This document shows positions 1-7,646 of a stretch of DNA of 64,000 nucleotides, in pieces. Location: the NCBI RefSeq assembly GCF_014109725.1, contig NZ_CP058554.1, positions 496,001 to 560,000 on the forward strand. Direction: 5' to 3'. A program made the translations under genes and the position numbers. This DNA comes from Comamonas piscis (lineage in GTDB: Bacteria; Pseudomonadota; Gammaproteobacteria; Burkholderiales; Burkholderiaceae_C). Position 1 is the first letter of the stretch, and each line of letters opens with the position of its first letter. A model generated the notes under the pieces. The model did not search any database, was not told the DNA's origin, and saw only the letters and a list, made by a program, of their open reading frames with translations.

Positions 1-273
1 CGCAGCCGCGATCTGGGCTTCTCGATGGAGGAAATCGACACGCTCCTCAGCCTTTGGCACGACAAGCAACGTGCGAGCAGCTCGGTCAAGGAGATTGCGC
101 AAAAGCATATCGAGACCTTGCGCGAGCGCATTGCCGCGATGAAGGCCATGGAGCGCTCTCTGCAGGCGCTGGTACACAGCTGCCATGGCGACCAGCGCCC
201 GGACTGCCCGATTCTGGACAGCCTGTCGGACCCTGCGGCCGAGCCCGATACCGCCGGCTGCTGCAAACACTGA
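1..273 (+). CDS. cueR: Copper-responsive MerR-family regulator CueR, C-terminal part
   Basis: This is the 3' end of a gene that starts before the window; the frame is open from base 1 and ends in TGA. It encodes the dimerisation helix and metal-binding loop of a MerR activator. The loop reads CHGDQRPDCPI, matching the C-x7-C loop of CueR that holds Cu(I). It is followed by a GCCKH tail like the CCHH end of Escherichia coli CueR. Known CueR proteins activate copper efflux genes by untwisting a promoter with a long spacer. The HTH half is outside the window, so only the metal specificity can be judged. Copper is much more likely than mercury, zinc or cadmium because of the two-cysteine loop. 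Confidence 0.85.
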   Translation, partial: RSRDLGFSMEEIDTLLSLWHDKQRASSSVKEIAQKHIETLRERIAAMKAMERSLQALVHSCHGDQRPDCPILDSLSDPAAEPDTAGCCKH

Positions 274-299
274 ACCGTTGCCGGACAGGCCCGGCCATG

Positions 300-326
300 A
301 AAAAACGCGCTCCGTGGAGCGCGTTG
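300..326 (-). terminator. Intrinsic terminator of rdgC
   Basis: A hairpin with arms AACGCGCTC and GAGCGCGTT (305-326) is followed, on the minus strand, by a run of six T. It lies just beyond the rdgC stop at 349. It also sits 27 bases past the cueR stop, so it may end transcripts from both sides. Confidence 0.8.
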
Positions 327-348
327 TCGTTGCTGACGTGCCTGAGGA

Positions 349-1428
349 TCAGAACGGGCTGGAATCCGGATCGTTGTCCACCGGTGCCGATTTGGGCCCG
401 GTCTGCATGCCTCCGGGCTTGCCAGACGCATGGAAAGGCTGACCCACTGCCGTACCCTGGCTGGTCGGCTTGATGGGCGCTACAGCCCCTTCCCGGGCCG
501 CTGCAGTGGGTTTGTCGCCCCGGTCAGGCAGTTGACCCAGCTCGGTACGGCCTTCGCCGCCCAGCGCCTGGATCAGGTCCGGAATCAGCTGGCTGAACTC
601 ACCGGTCGCAATGGCCACATCGGCGTCGAAGCCGCCGTCTTCACTGGCACCTTCCATCACCACATCCAGCAGCGACACCTTTTTGAGCTGCAGGCCCTCG
701 GTCAGCACAAAGCTGACCCGGTCATCCCAGGTCAGTGCCAGCTTGGTGGGCAGCTTGCCCTGGTCGATATGTTCGCGGATCTCGTCGATGCCCAGCGGGT
801 GGCGGGCATAGCGCACCACGGCCTTGGACTCGTCAGCGCTTTTAAGCTCGCACTCCTGGTCAATGCTGAAGCCTGCCGGCGCATCGTAGCTGTGCAGCCA
901 GGCGGACATCGCCCCTTGCGGGCTGTTCTGGGTGTCGATCAGCGCCACGGCAAATCCGGGCGATGCCTCCACCAGCATGGTGATCACCTCATCGGCACGG
1001 CCCTGGCTGCTGGTGTCCAGTACCAAGAGGCGCGCCTGCGGATCGAGCCAGATCCACAGCCCGCCCTGCTTGGTAAAGGCCATCGGCAGCAAATCCAGCT
1101 TGCACTCGTCCTTGAGCTCCTGCTTTTCCTTCTTGCCCGGCTTGCGGCCTTCCTGGGCTTCAATATGGGCCAGCTTTTCATCGACCTTGCGGTTGAGCAC
1201 GCTGGCCGGCAGCATCTTGCTCTCGCTCATCAGGCGCAGGATCCATTGGCCGCCGACGGATTCCACCATCGCGCCGTGCTCTTCACCGCGGGGCGGCACC
1301 CAACCGGTGGACTTTTCCTGGGTAGCACCGCATTGCTCAAACTGCTGCTTGGCCAAGGCCGCATCCAGCGCGACCAGGTCGGGCTGCCAGGCTTCGGAGA
1401 TGCGGTAAAAAATCATGTTCTTGAACAT
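349..1428 (-). CDS. rdgC: Recombination-associated protein RdgC
   Basis: The 359-residue product begins MFKNMIFYRIS and carries the conserved blocks GGLWIWLDPQARLLVLDTSSQGRA (split here for length) and KLALTWDDRVSFVLTEG typical of RdgC. RdgC proteins form a ring dimer on double-stranded DNA, are nucleoid associated and restrain RecA filament formation. The family is usually about 300 residues. This copy has a roughly 50-residue low-complexity tail rich in G, P and D after the conserved LIPDLIQALGGEG end, which is likely disordered. The gene stands alone between cueR and a divergent periplasmic protein gene. The family call is firm; the tail function is unknown. Confidence 0.92.
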   Translation of the reverse strand: MFKNMIFYRISEAWQPDLVALDAALAKQQFEQCGATQEKSTGWVPPRGEEHGAMVESVGGQWILRLMSESKMLPASVLNRKVDEKLAHIEAQEGRKPGKKEKQELKDECKLDLLPMAFTKQGGLWIWLDPQARLLVLDTSSQGRADEVITMLVEASPGFAVALIDTQNSPQGAMSAWLHSYDAPAGFSIDQECELKSADESKAVVRYARHPLGIDEIREHIDQGKLPTKLALTWDDRVSFVLTEGLQLKKVSLLDVVMEGASEDGGFDADVAIATGEFSQLIPDLIQALGGEGRTELGQLPDRGDKPTAAAREGAVAPIKPTSQGTAVGQPFHASGKPGGMQTGPKSAPVDNDPDSSPF

Positions 1429-1595
1429 GCCATTCCTTTGTTCTGGAAGCTGCTGCCAAGGGCGAGCAAGCTTTAAAAAAACACAAAGCGGCCAGGGTGC
1501 GCCGCAATGATCTGCCGTCCATTGTGCCGCGAATCGGGAGCGCCCATGGGCAGTGCGGCGGGCATAACCGCCCGGCTGCAGCCAGCGGCATCCAC

Positions 1596-1618
1596 TACCA
1601 AAATTGGTAAATCTTTAC
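1596..1618. promoter_or_regulatory. Two overlapping inverted repeats upstream of the Spy-like gene
   Basis: TACCAA-AA-TTGGTA (1596-1609) and GTAAA-TC-TTTAC (1607-1618) are both perfect inverted repeats sharing three bases. They lie 91-113 bases before the ATG at 1709, in the gap divergent from rdgC. The position suits an operator of an envelope-stress or metal two-component regulator. No specific consensus, including the CpxR direct repeat, is matched. Confidence 0.4.
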
Positions 1619-1708
1619 ACAGCCATACCGGCCCGTGACGGCGCTATTACATGGCAGGCGGACACTGCAGTCATCGCATAAGACATCACAACCCGGAAAG
1701 GAAACACC

Positions 1709-2299
1709 ATGTCTCTCTTGCAACGCAGCGCCATCGTGACCGCCATGCTGGCCGGCCTGACAGTCTCCAGCTTCGCCCAAACTCCCGCACCCGGTGCACC
1801 CATGGCAGCCCCGGCCGCGCAAAGCGCACCAGCCCCCGCCAAAAAGGCCCATGGCCCTGAAGCGCGCGAGGCCCGCATGGCCAAGCGCATGCAGGCACTC
1901 AAGGCCTCGCTCAAGCTCAATGCCAGCCAGGAAGCCGGTTGGGCCAGCTATATGGCTGCGGTCAAACCCCAGCGCCCGGCACCCGGTGACCGCCCTGAAT
2001 GCCCCGACTTCGCCAAGATGACCACGCCGGAGCGCATTGATGCCATGGCAGCCATGCATGCTAAGCACCAGGCCGCGATGGACCAGCGCAACCAGGCGAC
2101 CAAGGCCTTCTATGCCAGCTTGACGCCTGAGCAGCAAAAGACCTTTGATGCAGAAACCTTGAAGATGCACGAACGCCGTGGACACGACGGGAAGGACGGC
2201 AAAGACGGCAAAGACGGCAAAGACGGCAAGGGCTCACATGGCCACCGCCATCAAGGCCCCAATCCGAAACAGTCTGTTCCGCCAATCGACAGCAAATAA
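1709..2299 (+). CDS. Spy/CpxP-family (LTxxQ motif) periplasmic protein
   Basis: The product has 196 residues. A signal peptide (MSLLQRSAIVTAMLAGLTVSSFAQ) is followed by an Ala/Pro linker. A helical domain then carries the LTPEQQKTFD form of the LTxxQ signature near residues 134-143. Spy and CpxP are periplasmic chaperones or stress sensors built of amphipathic helices. The C-terminus is unusual: five DGK triplets (about residues 160-174) and a His-rich GSHGHRHQG run. This could bind metal and would be disordered. An AGGAA Shine-Dalgarno precedes the ATG. An intrinsic terminator follows at 2345. The family is reasonably sure; stress specificity is not shown by the sequence. Confidence 0.8.
   Translation: MSLLQRSAIVTAMLAGLTVSSFAQTPAPGAPMAAPAAQSAPAPAKKAHGPEAREARMAKRMQALKASLKLNASQEAGWASYMAAVKPQRPAPGDRPECPDFAKMTTPERIDAMAAMHAKHQAAMDQRNQATKAFYASLTPEQQKTFDAETLKMHERRGHDGKDGKDGKDGKDGKGSHGHRHQGPNPKQSVPPIDSK
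2186..2230 (+). repeat. Five tandem 9-bp units encoding (Asp-Gly-Lys)5
   Basis: Five in-frame copies of a GACGGCAAA-type 9-mer encode a collagen-like DGK repeat in the tail of the Spy-like protein. Copies 2-4 are identical, so copy number could change by slippage without shifting the frame. Confidence 0.9.
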
Positions 2300-2344
2300 G
2301 GCAGGAAGCCTTCTCCCGCCTCGGATCTCTCTCCATCCCCTCCT

Positions 2345-2372
2345 GCGCAGCCCTCAAAAGCTGCGCTTTTTT
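2345..2372 (+). terminator. Intrinsic terminator after the Spy-like gene
   Basis: GCGCAGC and GCTGCGC arms (2345-2351, 2360-2366) with an 8-base loop are followed by six T residues. Confidence 0.85.
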
Positions 2373-2460
2373 ATACGCCACAAGTCGTAAGCGGTTGCAT
2401 ACAGACAACATCCTGCTTTTGCTGACAGAAGCCTCTGTAGTCCAGGTGTAACATTATTTA

Positions 2461-3024
2461 ATGCAATACCGCCCCCTTCTCTCCGCTGTCGGCTTGTGCG
2501 CGCTGACTGTCTGGAGCGCTTCTGCCCACGCGCAATTCGCTGACAAGCGCAACAGCCCCACCTTGTACCTGCAAGCGGGCATTGCTGAGCGCGATGCCCG
2601 CGCGGTCACCATTGGTTCGACCATTCCGATGGATTGGAAGACCTTCTGGTGGGGCCATCCCGTCACCGCCCATTGGGACATGAGCCTGTCCGCCTGGAAC
2701 TCGGACCGCATGGAGCAAGAAGGCAGCCGCACGATTGCCATCGTCGGCTTGGTGCCCACTATGCGCTTCCACAGCAAGAGCCAGTACCCCTGGTTTGTAG
2801 AAGCAGGCCTGGGCGGTTATGTCTCCAGCAAGCTGTACGAGACCCGTGACAAGCGCTTCTCCACCGCCTTCAATTTCGGCACCCATATCGGCGTGGGCTA
2901 CTTCACCGGCATGCGCCGTGAGAGCGAATGGTCCGTGCGCCTGGAGCATCTGTCCAACGCCTCGATCAAGCGTCCCAACCCTGGCGAGAACTTTGTGCAG
3001 TTGCGTTACGCACGGCACTTCTGA
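2461..3024 (+). CDS. pagL: Lipid A 3-O-deacylase PagL
   Basis: The 187-residue outer-membrane protein has a cleavable signal peptide ending SASAHA. It then shows alternating hydrophobic beta strands and a C-terminal aromatic residue (ARHF), as expected of an 8-stranded barrel. The family active site is visible near the C-terminus: His and Ser in LEHLSNAS and the downstream Glu in PNPGEN, the His-Ser-Glu set of PagL. PagL removes the 3-O acyl chain from lipid A at the cell surface, lowering endotoxicity and polymyxin sensitivity. No clear Shine-Dalgarno precedes the ATG. A strong terminator follows directly, so it is monocistronic. Confidence 0.88.
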   Translation: MQYRPLLSAVGLCALTVWSASAHAQFADKRNSPTLYLQAGIAERDARAVTIGSTIPMDWKTFWWGHPVTAHWDMSLSAWNSDRMEQEGSRTIAIVGLVPTMRFHSKSQYPWFVEAGLGGYVSSKLYETRDKRFSTAFNFGTHIGVGYFTGMRRESEWSVRLEHLSNASIKRPNPGENFVQLRYARHF

Positions 3025-3050
3025 TCTCTCCCGCTACCCTCTTCCCCTTC

Positions 3051-3077
3051 ATACCGCCTTCTGGCGGTATTTTTTTG
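3051..3077 (+). terminator. Intrinsic terminator of pagL
   Basis: An eight-base perfect stem ATACCGCC/GGCGGTAT around TTCT is followed by six T residues, 26 bases after the pagL stop. Confidence 0.92.
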
Positions 3078-3800
3078 CCCGTTGGAAGCCTGCCTATTGG
3101 CTGGTGGTGGACCAGTGCCCTGGGCGGCCTCACTGCCATCGCAACGGTAAAGCCGTTCAGCAATAAAGACCAGGCCCATCAGAGCTGCTGGAGCAAGACA
3201 ATTTACGAGAGACTGTATAAACATACAGCCTCAAGAGAAAGCCCTGTTGTTTGACTTCAAGGTGGCCGATCTATCTCGATAGATGCCCGGCTGATGGAAC
3301 GTCCCCCAGTGCCCTTTTGGGCCCTCTTGAGACGGTTTCTCCGCTTCTTCGACTCCCAGCCTCACTAGCTCGTTTAAAGCGCCAGCAGGCGCTGCTTCCA
3401 TGGGGTCGAGATGAAAGGAGAGATTTCTCCAAGCCTTGCCCCGCTCCGCTTATTCAGCTCAGCGCTAGGGATGCTCTGTAAAACGCGTTTCCGCCCAGCT
3501 GAATACTTGCAAAACGGCGTCAACGTTAGCGTGAGCAATCCAAAACTATAGCGAACACCTATGCGGGACTGTGCATTTGCGCACAGCGTGCTTTCTGTCA
3601 TCAGCCACTAGCGCGGCGCGGCAACAAGGCGCAATCCTGCGCAGCACTGAGATCAGGCTCTCTCTGTTGTGTGCTGTTCAGTCGCCAGTACGGCGCCCTC
3701 TCCGTTCGAATGGATCTTGCCGAATCCGACTTCATCGATCTGCTTTGAATTTTTCACATTCCGAAAAATTTCAACATATGAAACTTTGCTGAGCGTGCCT

Positions 3801-3870
3801 TTGGTTTTTCTTTTATTTTCTTTAAAAGAATAGTAGGTAGTAGTAGAAGGGCGGCTGTTTCTGTGGATAA
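3801..3870 (+). other. Candidate origin unwinding element: AT-rich tract, DnaA-trio-like triplets, GC patch, DnaA box
   Basis: Reading left to right: a T/A-rich tract (3801-3830), the triplets TAGTAGGTAGTAGTAG (3831-3846, one extra G) with AAG after them, a short GC patch (3850-3857), then an exact DnaA box TGTGGATAA (3862-3870). This order is that of the basal unwinding system described for bacterial origins. There DnaA loads from a duplex box past a GC segment onto TAG-type trinucleotides and opens the AT-rich DNA. The match is by eye; strand opening has not been shown. Confidence 0.55.
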
Positions 3871-4374
3871 GTAGACTAACGTTTGAATTTTCAAAAGCTT
3901 GGAGTTTCTTCAACCGTGTTGATGGTACCCGTCTGTGGCTGTCACTCTAAAGTGGATAAGTACCAGTGCTGGGAAATATCTGTGGATAAGTCGTTTTCCG
4001 CTCATTCATTATCCACAAGTAATCTGCGCCGCCAAAATCTCAGCAAGATGTTGATAAATATAAAGTTATCCACAAAGAAAGGAATTCCATGTCGATTGAC
4101 AGTTCGATTCCGAAATTCAAACCGAGGAAACGCTCGCTGGCAAAAATTCTCCACAGGACCTCGGCTAAATTTGGCGGCTTTGCCGCATCGACAGGTTTGC
4201 CTTGAATTCTGTGGATAAGTTTTTTATCTCAGTAAAACAATCATCTTTCCGTCTTTTGGGATGTGTGCACGGCGTCCTTTTCCCGGTGGATGGAAGTGGA
4301 GCAAGTTGGATGCCACACCCTCGTCTGTGGATAACTAGATAGTTACTGTCGCTTTATGCAGAGTGTTATCCACA
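3862..4374. other. DnaA-box cluster 1 (seven exact boxes)
   Basis: Exact 9-mers lie at 3862-3870, 3981-3989, 4210-4218 and 4326-4334 (TGTGGATAA) and at 4009-4017, 4066-4074 and 4366-4374 (TTATCCACA). Single-mismatch copies are at 3951-3959 and 4147-4155. Two closely facing pairs (3981/4009 and 4326/4366) point toward each other. By chance fewer than one exact box is expected in the whole 64 kb. Confidence 0.8.
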
Positions 4375-4939
4375 GTCTGTTTAGAGAACACGATTGCGAT
4401 GTGGTGCTGCGCTGCTGGAAAGACCAAGTAGGCATTGAAAAATACCCTTTCAAATCAATGCATTGGCATTAGGCCGAAGACACCCCTGGTGCGCGAAGAC
4501 CTGGGTCGGTCAGCGTTGTTGCGCCTTAAAAGTGGTTTGCGGAGGCCAGAAAGATTGCATGTGCAGAACAGGCGCAGGGAAGTCTCTTTGTTCTGGTGTT
4601 GGCCTGGCTAAAAAACCTGACTTCCGCACTCCTTGCTCATGACTCTCGCTTCCATGCAGATCTCGCACTTGCAATGCACGGTGGTCGCCGCCGTGTAGAC
4701 CATGGATTTATCGCTCCGCTGGAGGGGTTCAGCAATGGAAAAAATCAGCAGATGCTGATTCCGGACGAATAGGCATTTTTCGTATTTATAGCTGCTGATG
4801 CGATGACGCCTGTGTGTCATGGGCGCCCGTCTGGCGGACCTCACGCACAGAACGGATAAGAGACAGAGGGGCAGCAACTGCACCACAGCGCGGGTATGCC
4901 GATCTTTTCGCCGCGAACGACGATTCCCAGCGCATTTGG

Positions 4940-4971
4940 AGCGCCCAGCATTTTTGGGCGCTTTCGTTTTT
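4940..4971 (+). terminator. Orphan intrinsic terminator inside the gene-free region
   Basis: AGCGCCCA (4940-4947) pairs with TGGGCGCT (4955-4962) and is followed by TTCGTTTTTA. No plus-strand protein gene lies upstream back to pagL, 1.9 kb away. It could close an unannotated small RNA transcribed across the origin-like region. Confidence 0.7.
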
Positions 4972-5256
4972 ACCAGCGCAGATAGGCAGTTTGACCCCGG
5001 CGATTTCTTAGCGCATTTCAAAGACTGGAAGCCTGTGATCCAGCGCATCTCCAACAAGAGGCAGCTAGCACCCAGCTACTCGAATAAAGACTCCAACATT
5101 TCAATTTGAATGATTCAAATTAACTGAATTGAAAGACCATTTACTTCAAGTTGCCGACAACCCTCTAGCGGGTGAATAGAACCCAGAATGCCACATTTTT
5201 ATGCAAACTTGTCAAACCCAGCCCTGATGTTGTCAACAAGTTATCCTTGCTGTGCT

Positions 5257-5835
5257 TGTGAATAATTTTCGCATCGTGAAAAATATCACAATATGAAAAA
5301 TTCAACGCGGCTAGTTATGCACATGCGCATAAAGGTAACGTGCGTCTACGATGGGGCAAATTTGTGGATAAGTAAAGGACTTATGCATAGAAACGACATA
5401 GACGCTCTGAAAGACAGCTTATCCACAAATTGACTCAGTGGTACATGAACAGCAATTTCTGTGCATAACTTCCTAAAGACGGTTTCTACTTATACACAAA
5501 AAAATCTCAAGTTATAACTTTAGAACAAGGTATTGGATATTTATACACAGTTCTATGGGGGTAACTTTTTGGCAAATGATTGATGAAAAAATAAGCGAAA
5601 TTGACCGATTTCTGTGAAATTGATGTGGATAAATCAAGCAAGAGGATAGTCTGGCAATTGCGTATAGGTAGACAAAAATTGGCTACATATCACGGATGTT
5701 TGCAAAAAATAGCGTGCTGATATGTCCATTTATGCAAAAAACAAAACGAATGTTCCTGCGTGCTCACTTCGTCAGATCTGTGGATATCTTTTCGATGACG
5801 TTTTACTAGGCTCAAAATTCGTCATGTGTGAATAA
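5257..5835. other. DnaA-box cluster 2
   Basis: Exact boxes lie at 5363-5371, 5419-5427 and 5624-5632. Copies fitting TTATNCACA are at 5460-5468, 5490-5498 and 5541-5549. Single-mismatch copies are at 5257-5265, 5779-5787 and 5827-5835. The surrounding DNA is strongly A/T-rich. This cluster is about 880 bp from cluster 1, giving a split (bipartite) arrangement. Confidence 0.7.
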
Positions 5836-6014
5836 GCTGTGTGCAATTTCATATGTTGAGCTTATGAAGATATTCACCGATTCTTAGCCATGCGCCGGTA
5901 CGGTCTGGGCGGTGCGTTCAGCAGATTTGAACGAGGCCTTAGCAGCGACGGTGCGCCGACCGCCGGATCGAGCAGCTGTTTATGAGGTGCCCCGGAACAT
6001 CCACATCGACATCA

Positions 6015-6109
6015 ACAGCTACAGCTACAGCTACAGCTACAGCTACAGCTACAGCTACAGCTACAGCTACAGCTACAGCTACAGCTACAGCTACAGCTAC
6101 AGCTACAGC
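6015..6109. repeat. Hexanucleotide tandem repeat (ACAGCT)15.8
   Basis: Fifteen perfect ACAGCT units plus ACAGC run without interruption over 95 bases. In one frame the repeat would read Tyr-Ser repeats, but no supported gene covers it. Perfect identity over this length suggests recent expansion or a length-variable locus. Confidence 0.95.
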
Positions 6110-6269
6110 CGCGGACGCTTAAGGCAGCACAGCCGTTGCCAGACACATGCGGGCTTCACGGCTAGGTGGTTTAAGGTGTTGAGAGTGGGACACCCCGGCG
6201 CGCTTTAGCGCGGCAAACCCGCAGACATGCTGGCGCCTGCCGGGTAGAAGAAAGGGCGTAGTACAGACG

Positions 6270-6295
6270 TAAAAAAGCACCGGCTAGCGGTGCTT
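6270..6295 (-). terminator. Intrinsic terminator of the HPF gene
   Basis: AAGCACCG and CGGTGCTT (6275-6282, 6288-6295) form a stem. On the minus strand it is followed by six T residues, 42 bases past the stop of the HPF gene. Confidence 0.85.
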
Positions 6296-6336
6296 GGTTC
6301 AGGAGGTTGGGCTTACCAGCCCCGGTCCATCAGCCT

Positions 6337-6699
6337 TCAGGCTTCGGCGTCCTCGTCGGTGGCAGTGCGAATGGTTTCGCGGTTGCTCTTGTCGCGCATC
6401 TTGGCCACGTCGGTGTCCAAAGCGCGGTGCAGTTTTTCCAGCGCAGCGTTAAAGGCTTCTGCCACCTTTTCGGCCTCGGCGTTGACGGCCAAGGGTTGCC
6501 GACCAGTAGCGCGTGTTTCCATCACACAGCGTTTGCCTTTGCCGCCATTTTTCAGGGCGTCCACATCGGTGAGGTAAACCTCCACCCGGGTGACATATTC
6601 ACGAAAGCGCGAAAGCTTGTTTTGTACCTCGGTTTGTGCCCATTGGGAGAGGGAATCTCCACCTTGGACATTGTCGCCAGCGTGCACTTGAACTTGCAT
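6337..6699 (-). CDS. HPF/RaiA-family ribosome-associated protein
   Basis: The 120-residue product has the small beta-alpha fold of ribosome hibernation factors, with the conserved TRVEVYLTDVDALKNG and KRCVMETRATGRQPLAV blocks. Proteins of this family bind the 30S decoding centre in stationary phase or cold and block translation, either promoting 100S dimers (HPF) or keeping 70S (RaiA/YfiA). The acidic tail RTATDEDAEA is short, so this is a short form without the dimerisation domain of long HPF. AAGGAG stands seven bases before the ATG. It is a single-gene unit with its own terminator. Confidence 0.88.
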   Translation of the reverse strand: MQVQVHAGDNVQGGDSLSQWAQTEVQNKLSRFREYVTRVEVYLTDVDALKNGGKGKRCVMETRATGRQPLAVNAEAEKVAEAFNAALEKLHRALDTDVAKMRDKSNRETIRTATDEDAEA

Positions 6700-6974
6700 G
6701 GATGTGCTCCTTTCTCGAACGTGCTGGGCGGCGGCCCAGCTTTGACAACCGGATGCTGCTAAGGCAAAAAGCCTTGCGGCACCTGTGATTACATCCTAAC
6801 GCGCAAAACTGCAACAAAGCCTGCGTCATGGTCAATATGGGTAAAAGCCCTGAGAAAGATCAAGCGTCCTACAGCCGGCCTGGTAGGCATTCGGACGCCA
6901 GAGGAGGGCGCCGGTTGGCTTGAATCGATGCGAGCTGACCCATCGAACACTTGCCGTTGCAGGCCAAAGAAGGT

Positions 6975-7538
6975 TCAGCGTGCTCTGAATGTCGCAGCAG
7001 ACAAGCGATACAGCACATGGGCGCGCAGTGGGTCACCGGCCTCCAGCGCAAGATGGTCAAAATCGCCGTTCTCGTCGTGCACCATGCCCAGGCGCTGCAT
7101 CAGGGCCTGCGATGGCAGGTTGTTGCTGGTGGTGAAGGCAACGATCTCCGGCAGCTGCAAGTCATCAAAACCCACCGCCAGCGCAGCCTGTGCCGCCTCT
7201 GTGGCCAGGCCCTGGTGCCAGGCATGGCGGGCCAGGCGCCACATGATTTCGACACAGGGAGAAAAAGGCAGCTGGGCCTGGGGCACATGCAGACCCACGA
7301 TGCCGATAAATTGCTGGTCCTCCAGCCTTTCCACGGCCCAGACGCCCCAGCCGCGCTCCGCCATCAGCGCCTCGCAGCGGTCTGCCATTGCATCGCTTTG
7401 CGCGCGGGTCAGCGGCGCGGGAAAGTAGCGCATCACCTCGGGGTCCGCCGTCATCGCGGCAAAGGCCTCCCGGTCTTGCGGCTGCCATTGGCGCAGCTGC
7501 AGCCGGTTGGTGCGGGGCTCGATCAGTGGGGTGTTCAT
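6975..7538 (-). CDS. GNAT-family N-acetyltransferase (RimJ/RimL type)
   Basis: The 187-residue protein opens TNRLQLRQWQPQDREAF, the typical strand and helix of RimJ/RimL-like acetyltransferases. It has the acetyl-CoA loop region HAWHQGLATEAAQAAL (motif A, Q/R-x-x-G-x-A) near residues 105-120 and a late NLPSQALMQRLGM segment (motif B) near 143-155. Such enzymes transfer acetyl from acetyl-CoA to an amine of a protein or small molecule; the substrate cannot be told here. It lies downstream of slyD but is separated from it by a terminator, so it is probably expressed independently. Confidence 0.85.
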   Translation of the reverse strand: MNTPLIEPRTNRLQLRQWQPQDREAFAAMTADPEVMRYFPAPLTRAQSDAMADRCEALMAERGWGVWAVERLEDQQFIGIVGLHVPQAQLPFSPCVEIMWRLARHAWHQGLATEAAQAALAVGFDDLQLPEIVAFTTSNNLPSQALMQRLGMVHDENGDFDHLALEAGDPLRAHVLYRLSAATFRAR

Positions 7539-7553
7539 AGGTGGTGCTCCAAT

Positions 7554-7585
7554 AAAAAAGCGGCTTGCACGCGTGGCAGCCGCTT
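7554..7585 (-). terminator. Intrinsic terminator of slyD
   Basis: AAGCGGCT (7558-7565) pairs with AGCCGCTT (7578-7585). The minus strand then runs into six T residues. It separates slyD from the acetyltransferase gene. Confidence 0.82.
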
Positions 7586-7646
7586 GGGTATCAACAACGC
7601 CCAGCGCAGAGGGCCGTGCGTTGCACCAGCCCGCTGCGCTGCGTGA

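Larger units (their letters stand above)
3078..6270. other. 3.2 kb gene-free region, candidate replication origin
   Basis: No open frame here has a recognisable product, good start signal or the codon use of its neighbours. The stretch is clearly richer in A/T than the rest of the window, especially 3770-4090 and 5100-5890. It holds ten exact TTATCCACA/TGTGGATAA DnaA boxes in two clusters. It also holds an AT-rich tract with TAG triplets at 3801-3850, a plus-strand intrinsic terminator at 4940-4971 with no gene before it, and a hexanucleotide repeat at 6015-6109. The subsegments 3078-3800 and 4375-4935 show nothing else I can name. No dnaA, dnaN, gyrB, parA/parB or plasmid rep gene is present in the window. 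Confidence 0.65.

Noticed and set aside
3653..3913. 86-codon minus-strand open frame
   Set aside because: It covers the TAG-triplet and DnaA-box element, has no start signal and no recognisable product.
4608..5057. 149-codon minus-strand open frame in the gene-free region
   Set aside because: Composition is Arg/Ser/Cys-rich and unlike the neighbours, there is no ribosome site or homology, and a plus-strand terminator crosses it.
6015..6109. CRISPR-like appearance of the hexanucleotide tract
   Set aside because: Units are 6 bp with no spacers and no cas genes are present.
5912..6208. 98-codon frame encoding Tyr-Ser repeats
   Set aside because: The frame is open only because the 6-bp repeat contains no stop; there is no ribosome site or conserved flank.
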